The notes under the pieces were generated by a model, which did no database searches, had not been told where the DNA came from, and saw nothing but the letters and a program-made list of their open reading frames with translations. Below are positions 1-7,500 of a stretch of 64,000 bases of DNA, one piece after another. Origin of the DNA: Sulfurimonas sp. hsl 1-7. Its GTDB lineage: Bacteria; Campylobacterota; Campylobacteria; Campylobacterales; Sulfurimonadaceae. The DNA is taken from contig NZ_JAUIRR010000001.1 of the NCBI RefSeq assembly GCF_030577135.1, forward strand, positions 248,001 through 312,000. Reading direction: 5' to 3'. The position numbers and the translations under genes are program-made. Numbering within the stretch: position 1 is the first letter of the stretch; the number at the start of each line of letters is the position of its first letter.

Positions 1-91
1 TCTTCTTATAATGTACACAGTTATTTTATCTAATTAATTGATTCAAAAATTGTCTACTTTATAGGAAGATTCCAAATTTCAAAATTTTTCA

Positions 92-730
92 TTATCTTTT
101 GTACTTTTCTAATAATGCATTATTTTCTATTTGAGTTTTTATCACTTCAAATAATGCAATAATATCATTATGAAATTCATTATACAGTTTTAAATCAACT
201 TGTAAATATTCACCGTGTGCAATATGATTTCGCATATCTACTAAATCATTAATTAAATCTTTTTTTGCACTAAAGGAAGATTCTTCCAAGTTTAAGATTA
301 ATAACATTTCTTGAAATACATCATATTTTAAATTAGATTTAGTATTAATGATTCCCTTTTTTGGTATATTAGATCTATTTGTATATTCATTAAATAATGT
401 TTCGACAACTTTTGTTTTATTGATAATACTATTTACTTCTAGATCTCCAATTTTATTTTGTAATGATAAAGCTAAAAAAGAATATTGTAGTTTATCATTT
501 GTAAGATGTTTACTTGATACATATTCTAGGTAGCAAGATAAAGTCACTTTTACAAAACCTTCCCAATGCGCATACAATAATGGAACTGCTGAACGTAAAA
601 AAACTGATTGCATAGCATTTTTAGTAGTAGGAATTTTATTTTGTATAATTGTTAATTCTTTTCTTCTCCATCCAAGCTCTTCAGCTAATTTATTTGTTAA
701 ACCATCAAAAGTACGTAAATCTTTTGCCAT
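92..730 (-). CDS. MAE_28990/MAE_18760-family HEPN-like nuclease
   Basis: A 212-residue protein that is probably a ribonuclease of the HEPN superfamily. The C-terminal part carries the R-X4-H signature as RNHIAH (R167, H172) on a predicted helix, and the N-terminal half has the HWEGFVK block (about 55-61) that I associate with the MAE_28990/MAE_18760 branch. It starts three bases after the stop of the DUF262 gene, and its Shine-Dalgarno (AAGGA) overlaps that stop, so the two are probably translationally coupled. Proteins of this branch are known beside DUF262 proteins and are suspected toxins or anti-phage effectors. RNase activity is inferred, not shown. The gene is visibly more AT-rich than the core genes downstream, which fits horizontal transfer. 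Confidence 0.8.
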   Translation of the reverse strand: MAKDLRTFDGLTNKLAEELGWRRKELTIIQNKIPTTKNAMQSVFLRSAVPLLYAHWEGFVKVTLSCYLEYVSSKHLTNDKLQYSFLALSLQNKIGDLEVNSIINKTKVVETLFNEYTNRSNIPKKGIINTKSNLKYDVFQEMLLILNLEESSFSAKKDLINDLVDMRNHIAHGEYLQVDLKLYNEFHNDIIALFEVIKTQIENNALLEKYKR

Positions 731-733
731 TCC

Positions 734-1825
734 TTATTTCCTAAAATAAGTCTTTATAAATGGTAATAAGTTTGGAATTCTAGTTCTTGCATTTGTACCA
801 GAACCTGTGTATTTTTTAAATTCGTCATCAGAATGTAAATTTTGAATTTTTTCTATAAGTAAATCATTATCTTGAGGGAATGAATAACTATCGATATTGT
901 AAGCTACTCCAATAGAAATTGCTTCAAATGCTGATTCTAAAAATTTACCTTTAAACTTTGTTCCATCATATCTCTTAAATGTATTGTCATCAAGTATTGA
1001 ATTTAGTATGCTAAAAGTACTAATAAACTTATCTTTAATCTTCTCATAGTCAAATTTATCTTCTAAAAGTATTTTTTCTGTAATATCATCAAAAAAATCT
1101 TTAATATCTTTTTTTGGAGTATATTCATAGTATAATAATGCAATATGCCGCAATACTAATTCTACATTATATTGTTCTTCATAAAGTCTATCACTGAGGG
1201 AGAGTGTATTTTGAAACTCTTTATTAGCAGCTAGTTCTATAAACCATTCATATGTTGGTTTATTAACCATTATCATAACACTATTTCTAACTTCCTGATC
1301 AGATGCATAAGAGCCACCTGTATTAAGTCTTTGAAAAACTTCAAACTTGGCATTTGCACCTGTATCTCCAATAATAATTGATAAGTTTAGTTTCACTCTT
1401 TTAAAATTCAATTTCACTGTATCAGGTATTTCATACTCTTTATCTTCTTCATTCTCCCATTTAAAATTTTCTAAATGTGGAAGATATTTTGTTGCTTGTA
1501 ATGTTAAAGGTTCTTTACCTTCCAAAACACCCATAAACTGTAAAATAGTAGAAACCCTTTGTAATCCATCGACAATTTCCCAAATTCCATCTTCGCGTTG
1601 AAATACAAAAATAGATGGTAAAGGAATTCTCAGCATTATTGATTCAATTAATCTAGTTTTTTGAAGAGGTGACCATCGAAAAAATCTTTGAAAGTCAGGA
1701 TTTATAACTACTTCCCCATTTATATATAAGTTTACAAGTTCTCCAATAGACATAGGGTAATTTTCATTTTTAAATTCTTCTCTTTTTACTTCAATTTCAC
1801 GTATTAATGTTTCACTTGTAGTCAT
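734..1825 (-). CDS. DUF262 (GmrSD N-terminal-like) domain protein
   Basis: A 363-residue protein with the DUF262 signatures: NPDFQRFFRWS (about 42-52) and IVDGLQR (84-90), the ParB/sulfiredoxin-like nucleotide-handling motif usually written DGQQR, here with Leu in the variable place. DUF262 is the N-terminal domain of type IV restriction enzymes GmrS/GmrSD and occurs alone in many defence loci, where it is thought to bind or hydrolyse nucleotides. This protein has no C-terminal DUF1524 HNH nuclease, so the nuclease role presumably falls to the HEPN protein encoded directly after it. First gene of a two-gene operon; the start follows a short AT-rich leader. Regulator, antitoxin and effector-partner roles are all possible. 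Confidence 0.82.
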   Translation of the reverse strand: MTTSETLIREIEVKREEFKNENYPMSIGELVNLYINGEVVINPDFQRFFRWSPLQKTRLIESIMLRIPLPSIFVFQREDGIWEIVDGLQRVSTILQFMGVLEGKEPLTLQATKYLPHLENFKWENEEDKEYEIPDTVKLNFKRVKLNLSIIIGDTGANAKFEVFQRLNTGGSYASDQEVRNSVMIMVNKPTYEWFIELAANKEFQNTLSLSDRLYEEQYNVELVLRHIALLYYEYTPKKDIKDFFDDITEKILLEDKFDYEKIKDKFISTFSILNSILDDNTFKRYDGTKFKGKFLESAFEAISIGVAYNIDSYSFPQDNDLLIEKIQNLHSDDEFKKYTGSGTNARTRIPNLLPFIKTYFRK

Positions 1826-1966
1826 AAAATTTTTCCTATAAATTTAAATTCAAACATAAGTTTATATTTTATATAAGTATACTTTAAATAAATAAATATT
1901 TAGTGAGTTATACGCTGTGATAATATAAGAATAGCTTAAAGAGATATAGAAAGATTTATTGAGAGA

Positions 1967-1997
1967 ACTGTTTTAGCTACTCAGTAGCTAAAATAGT
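1967..1997. repeat. Hairpin/palindrome, 14-bp stem
   Basis: The arms ACTGTTTTAGCTAC and GTAGCTAAAATAGT pair over 14 positions, with one G-T wobble and a 3-base loop. A third copy of the GTAGCT core follows at about 2005. There is no T-run after either arm, so it is not a typical intrinsic terminator; it could be an operator, a recombination-site arm or a terminator remnant. Confidence 0.6.
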
Positions 1998-2130
1998 GTT
2001 GTTGAGTAGCTTTTATTGATAGAAGAGAGAATTTAAAGTGGCTATTTTAAGGCTTTTTAGTTTATTTTAGACCCTCCAGTATTCGGAGCCTTTATAGTAA
2101 TGAAATTGAACTTTATTAAGAGTTGAAAAA

Positions 2131-2153
2131 GTGTCACCAATGTGTCACCAAAA
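2131..2153. repeat. Tandem GTGTCACCA repeats, possible integrase arm sites
   Basis: Two copies of GTGTCACCAA lie 11 bases apart, about 55 bases from the tRNA-derived repeat. Short direct repeats of this kind next to an att core are typical arm-type binding sites of tyrosine integrases. The repeat is seen; the integrase-site reading is inference. Confidence 0.4.
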
Positions 2154-2208
2154 TAGCAGAAATTATAGTTAATTGTAAGTGACTAAATCCATAAAATATC
2201 GTGTTTTA

Positions 2209-2270
2209 GGTACTTTAAAGCAGTCTCATAACGGAGTGGTCCCGTGTTCGAGTCACGGAGAACCCACCAC
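2209..2270 (+). repeat. tRNA-Met(CAT) 3'-half remnant, copy 1 of a ~60-bp direct repeat
   Basis: Bases 2224-2269 read as the 3' half of an elongator tRNA-Met: anticodon loop CTCATAA (anticodon CAT at 2227-2229), a 3' anticodon-stem strand, a 5-base variable region, a perfect T-stem (CCGTG/CACGG) with loop TTCGAGT, a 7-base acceptor strand, discriminator A and encoded CCA. The 5' half is absent: the preceding bases form neither a D-arm nor the matching anticodon-stem strand. It is therefore not a functional tRNA. It looks like the attachment-site duplicate left by an element that integrates into a tRNA gene. A degenerate second copy lies at 3518-3577, and the similarity extends upstream to a shared GGTACTTT at the same spacing. 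Confidence 0.75.
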
Positions 2271-2409
2271 TTTTAATTCCCAATACACGAACTTTTTATC
2301 AATTATAAGCTCTTTGAAATTACTTGATTCTCTTACTATTATTAAATAAAATTGTTTTATACATATTTTACACTGCAACACTATACTTCGATTTAAAAAA
2401 GTAAGTATT

Positions 2410-3474
2410 ATGGAAAATTATATAGAAGATTTAAGTATTATTAATCTATGTGCATTTGCACTAGGCTTAATGTATGGATTAGTGGCTCAATACACTCAAT
2501 TTTGTTTTAGCGGTGCAATAAAAGATTATATACAAATAAAATCTACAAGAAGAGCTAGTTCTATTTTAGTTGCTATTATTACAGCGGTAATCCTTTCTCA
2601 ATCAATAGCTATATTTTTTCAAGTTGATTTTTCTAACACTATTTATTTGAAGGAAGAGATCAATTACATCGCTATCATAATAGGAGGCATCGTATTTGGA
2701 GCAGGTATGATGTTGGCTGATGGATGCAGTAGCCGACAACTGATCAAATTCTCTCAAGGCAATATCTACTCCTTAGTAACGATATTATTTATTGCTATTT
2801 TTGCTTATATAACCTCAAAAGGATTGTTTTCATACTTTACAAACTTGCTGAATCACAACGAATTGCTATTAAAACTATCATCATATTTGCCTAATATGCA
2901 ATTGCCTATACTATTAGTTATTCCAGTTTTGTTATTTGTATTATGGAAAATGATACCAAACATAAAAAGCCTACTATTATGTTTAGATGGTGTAATTATT
3001 GGGATATTAGTCAGTTTAGCATGGGTAGTGACAGGAGTAATAAACGTAAATGAATTTGAAATATCAACTCTTGAAGGGTTGAGTTTTGTATATCCATCCG
3101 GCAAAGCTCTTGAATATCTGATGTTCTTTAGTGGAAGTACGTTGTCATTTGGTGTTAGTATAATATTTGGTCTATTGTTAGGTGGAACTGTTATGGCTTT
3201 TTTCAATAAAAAATATAGAGTAGTAAATTGTGCGTCAAATGATAAAGAGAATAAATTAAAAAACTCAATTATTGGTGGTAGTATGATGGGTGTTGGCGGC
3301 ATCTTGACTTTAGGGTGTACAGTCGGTCAAGGACTTACCGGGATATCAACTCTTGCTTTTGCTTCTTTTATTGCTATTATCTCTATCGCCGTATCGGCTT
3401 ACTTTACCGTTATATATCTGCATAAAAGAGATGCTTTAGCAAGTTGTTATCTTTTTGAATGGAATCAAAAATAA
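2410..3474 (+). CDS. YeeE/YedE-family (TsuA-like) sulfur-compound transporter
   Basis: A 354-residue polytopic membrane protein with about nine hydrophobic helices. It has the internal repeat typical of YeeE/YedE (DUF395) proteins and three Cys in the expected blocks: FCFSG (C32), ADGCSSRQ (C106) and LGCTVGQG (C303). In characterised YeeE (TsuA), three such cysteines relay thiosulfate through the pore, so thiosulfate or another sulfur species is the likely cargo. The usual TusA-like partner YeeD is not next to it. The gene stands alone between the two tRNA-derived repeats, as a one-gene cassette. The start has only a weak Shine-Dalgarno (AGTAAG). Substrate is inferred from the family. Confidence 0.85.
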   Translation: MENYIEDLSIINLCAFALGLMYGLVAQYTQFCFSGAIKDYIQIKSTRRASSILVAIITAVILSQSIAIFFQVDFSNTIYLKEEINYIAIIIGGIVFGAGMMLADGCSSRQLIKFSQGNIYSLVTILFIAIFAYITSKGLFSYFTNLLNHNELLLKLSSYLPNMQLPILLVIPVLLFVLWKMIPNIKSLLLCLDGVIIGILVSLAWVVTGVINVNEFEISTLEGLSFVYPSGKALEYLMFFSGSTLSFGVSIIFGLLLGGTVMAFFNKKYRVVNCASNDKENKLKNSIIGGSMMGVGGILTLGCTVGQGLTGISTLAFASFIAIISIAVSAYFTVIYLHKRDALASCYLFEWNQK

Positions 3475-3517
3475 GCAAGTAAGTTTCTTTGTAGAGGTTT
3501 TGTTATAAATAAAAGAT

Positions 3518-3577
3518 GGTACTTTGGATCTTCCTTAGAACGGAGTGCCCCCGTGTTCAAGTCACGGAACCTACCAC
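3518..3577 (+). repeat. tRNA-Met 3'-half remnant, degenerate copy 2
   Basis: Matches the repeat at 2209-2270: the same GGTACTTT, then 13 divergent bases, then AACGGAGTG and an intact T-arm (CCGTG / TTCAAGT / CACGG) and an acceptor-end segment ending ACCAC. Two acceptor-strand bases are missing and several others differ, so it cannot form a tRNA acceptor stem. It bounds the YeeE gene on the right. Confidence 0.7.
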
Positions 3578-3613
3578 TAAACTACGTTTTTAACCATTTT
3601 CAAAATTATCATA

Positions 3614-4321
3614 TTAATATATTCCAGGAATCAGTTTATAGTGTACCTGTTGTGTATATTCTTTATACCCTTTTAGTTCTTCTTGAAGTGCTTTGTCTTC
3701 CAGTTCAGTTCTTATTACTGCAATTATTATCGCCATACCTACCGGAATCAATGTCCACAGAGAGTCTAAAGCAAGAACAATCCCCAAAAGTGCAAAAAGA
3801 TTTCCTGCATAGCCTGGATGACGTACAATTCGATACGGACCGCTATTGCACACTTTATGTTCACCGTCTTTTAAGATACGTACCAAACTGAAAAAGAAAC
3901 GGTTCTCGATCAGGGCCCATGAAGCAAAGGCATAACCAAAGGCGATCAGAATAAAGCCGAGTAGATTTACCCAAATCGGGAAATGGGAAGACCATGTAAA
4001 ACGGTGATCAAGACCTGCTACTATCACAATGGGAAACGATATGCTCAACGCCATCAATGTTCCAAGCACTTTATCCCAGGACTTTACATCTTGGGCTTTA
4101 AAATATTTAGAGCGTTCAACCAGAATCCCAGGATGTCTTTGTTCTGCCAAAACACGACTCACTATGCCGGCTGTAACTATAAGCACTAAAAAGACCCACG
4201 CTTGCCACCAACTGAGATCCCATCCACAAACCAATAGAATGAGTGGTACAGAAAGGTAAGTTATGCTTACACCTAACCATTGTGAAGGTTGAAATTTATT
4301 GACAGATTTTTGGTTAATCAT
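3614..4321 (-). CDS. Isoprenylcysteine carboxyl methyltransferase-family (ICMT/PEMT-like) membrane protein
   Basis: A 235-residue integral membrane protein with five or six hydrophobic segments. The C-terminal block GPYRIVRHPGYAGNLF, followed about 35 residues later by the acidic RTELEDKAL stretch, is the SAM-binding signature of the ICMT/phospholipid N-methyltransferase superfamily. Bacterial members methylate small thiols, lipids or unknown acceptors; prenylated proteins are not expected here. It ends about 35 bases from the right-hand tRNA-derived repeat, so it may belong to the accessory region or mark the start of core DNA. The substrate cannot be told from sequence. Confidence 0.78.
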   Translation of the reverse strand: MINQKSVNKFQPSQWLGVSITYLSVPLILLVCGWDLSWWQAWVFLVLIVTAGIVSRVLAEQRHPGILVERSKYFKAQDVKSWDKVLGTLMALSISFPIVIVAGLDHRFTWSSHFPIWVNLLGFILIAFGYAFASWALIENRFFFSLVRILKDGEHKVCNSGPYRIVRHPGYAGNLFALLGIVLALDSLWTLIPVGMAIIIAVIRTELEDKALQEELKGYKEYTQQVHYKLIPGIY

Positions 4322-4591
4322 GGTCGATACCTCATTCTATTATTTATCTAACTAACATACTATCATCTATACATTTAAATTATATAAATAACAGATAGAT
4401 TACAAAGCGTATGATTGACGAAAATTTCATCAGTTTTTTATGAAAAGTTGTTTAAATTTAAATATAATTTTTATAAATAAAAATTAGAGAGATTGCTACT
4501 TGTCTATTCAATAACCGACAGTATTCCGTCAGGACAAGAGTATAATAATTTCAAAAAGTTGTTTGTGATTCACTAGGAGAAAGGGTATTCA

Positions 4592-7500
4592 TTGAAAGAA
4601 AAATATTTTGACGGTATTGAGTTAGATATTTATATACAAAGAAATGAACTCGATCTTCAAAAATTTTTATACATTGCCATAGAGTTATGTAAGGTTATAG
4701 AAAGTTCCCATAAACAAAATATTACTCTTAGAACTCTAAGCAGCTCTTCTATATTGATCGATGCTGAAAATGGTTTATCGGTTACGATAGTTCCTAACGA
4801 TAAAGAGAATCAGGATAAAAAGAACCGTATCTACAGAGCACCTGAACAAAATGAGAGGATAAGTCTTACGATAGACCATTCTGTAGATATTTACAGTCTC
4901 GGCGTTATCTTTTACGAAATACTTTCTGAAAAACTTGAAGATGAGAGTAAAAACTCTCAAGACTTTTTTTACGAACTTTTTACTAAAGAGTTTCCCTCTT
5001 TACATGAACTGGATGCTTCGATCCCTATAACCATATCCAATATTATCGACAAAATGATGGCAAAAAACCGTAATGAAAGATATAGTGACATACTCTCAGT
5101 ACATGTTGATCTTGCAAAATCTCTTCAACAACTGAAAGAAAACGGTAGTGTAGGTATTTTTCAACTCAATAGTTTTAAACCGTTTTTCAAATTTAACATG
5201 AATGGACTTATTTATGGCAGGGAAGTTCCTGAACAAGAGATCCAAAAGATCATCAGGGCAAGAGAACCGTTAAATACACTTATATCGGTTTATGGTAATT
5301 CAGGCGTAGGGAAATCCTTTTTTATGAATAAGGTGCTTCAAGATAATAAAGAATATTTTAGTCATATTCTTGAACTAAAACTAGAACGCTATCAACAAAA
5401 TGCCCCTTATGAGATCCTTTATGATGCTTTGCGAAATTTTACCAAACAGATCCTTTCAGAAGATGAGAAAGTAGTAGAAGCTTACAGAAAGCAGTTGCAA
5501 AATATTTTAGGCAACGAAGCGCAGATACTTATCGATGTTATACCGGAAATTGAAGTTATTATCGGTAAGCAACCGCAAATTACAGATATTAGTCCTGTAG
5601 ATAAAAAAGCGCGTTTTGATAGTATGTTATTTCATTTTATGGAACTTTTCTTTCAATCTGAAAAGCCGTTTTGTATCTATATTGATGACTTGCAGTGGGC
5701 AGATGAGGTCATTATCCAGTGGATACAAAACATCCTATTAAAGTTCAACAATCTTTTTGTATTTGTCACGTATCGTAATGAAGAGGTCAAAGAGGAACAT
5801 GAGATTAGACAGATGTTTAAGAGACTCTACTCTTATGATGTAAAAATAGAAGAGATCCACCTCAAAGGTCTTCAAAAAGAGGACATTAAAGAGCTCTTAT
5901 TTAACACGATGCAATTAGACCAAGTAGATGCAGTAGCAGAGATCATTGTACATAAAACGGATGGGAATGCTTTTTTTGTAAACCAGTATATTAAACAGCT
6001 CCAAGAAAACAATACGATCCGTTTTAGCCATGAGACTCTTGAGTGGTACTGTGACCTGCAAAAACTGCAGGAGATGCCTATCAGCGATAATGTGTTTGAG
6101 GTTTTGAGCAGAAGAATAGGACTGCTTGACGAGCATGTACGTAGTTTGTTGAATATCGCAGCCTGTTTAGGGAGCCATTTTACTTATACAGAATTGCAAA
6201 GCATCTATGCAGATGATACTTTATTTGAAGATGCCTTGGATGTAGCTGTAAAAGATGAGTGGATCATTTTACAGACAAACGCCGAGGAAAAAGGGTACAG
6301 TTTTTCTCATGACAAGATGCAAGAGGCAATCTACTCGAAACTTGATGATGAAACATTATCCCGTATCCATTATGAAATAGGGATCCAGATCCTTCAAAAG
6401 GAACATAAGCTTGAGAACAAGACGCTTATCTCTTGTGTAAATCATTTAAATATAGGCTATAAGCTGCTTCAAGATAGAGCTCCTCTTATAGACCTGAATG
6501 TCAAAGCCTCATTACATTCTAAAAAAAGCGGCGACTTTACAAATGCCTTGATTTATATTAAAAAAGCTATGGAATTTATCTTCAGCGAAACATCAAACAT
6601 AACAGATGTTTCTATCCTTAAAGAGAGGGGAGAGTGTGAACATCTTTGCCATAATAGTGACGAAGCTGTATATTACTATGAACAAGCACTGCAGCTGAGT
6701 GATTCGAAGATACAAAAAGCACAGATATATGAACTCTTAATCAAGTTCTATTCCGATATTTCCGATTTTCAAAAAGCGTATGAAACGGGCCGTAAAGCAA
6801 CGAAGCTTTTTGGATTTAATATGCCGAAAAGTTTTTTCCCGCCACAGTTCGTATTTGATTTTGTCCGTTTAAAAATAAAGCTTAAAGGGAAAAGTATCGA
6901 TACGCTTTGTCAGCTTAGAGATGCAGAAGATGAAGAGTTTATCTATCTTGTTAAGCTTGCGGCTAATTCTCTACAGGCAGCGTACCAGATAAGACCGGAA
7001 CTTTGTGTAGCCAATGCTATTAAAATTGTTACTCTTTGTTTGCAAAAAGGTTTGACAAAAGAGTCGGTGATCGCATTTACCGTTTTTGGTGTGATCTTTC
7101 AAGGCGGTATCTTGGGCAATCATACACTAGGGTTTGACTACTACCGTCTTTCGATCAATATGCTCCAAAGATTTGAAAATACTATACAGCATGCAGAGGT
7201 TAAGTTTGTCAGCGGTTACTTTGCAACTTCATGGAAACAACCTGCTTCTATGACGGAAAAGCTATGGGAAGAAGCTTATGAAAACGGTCTTGAGATCGGA
7301 GATTGGTTCCATACAGGGTGTGCAGCTGCGGGGATAACACAGAGTATGTTTATGCGGGGTGTCAACCTCTCTCTGATGTTGGAGAAGATAGAACATTTTT
7401 TAGTCGTACTCAAAAACATCGGAACCATGGAACAATATGGTGCAGTTTTGAGCGTTAAACAGGCAATACTCAATCTACAGGGAAAAACGGCTGAGTTTGA

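Larger units (their letters stand above)
1826..2409. other. Non-coding island junction
   Basis: This 584-base stretch has no credible gene. It holds, in order, the leader of the DUF262 gene, a near-perfect hairpin (1967-1997), a tandem nonamer repeat (2131-2153) and a tRNA-Met-derived repeat (2209-2270). The arrangement resembles the end of an integrative element next to its attachment site. No integrase gene is visible in the window. Confidence 0.6.

Noticed and set aside
2209-2270. Possible complete tRNA-Met gene
   Set aside because: Only the 3' half from the anticodon loop to CCA is present; no D-arm, no 5' acceptor strand and no matching 5' anticodon-stem strand lie upstream.
3553-3891. 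Plus-strand open frame of 112 codons
   Set aside because: It lies mostly antisense to the methyltransferase gene, starts without a ribosome site and its translation has no recognisable features.
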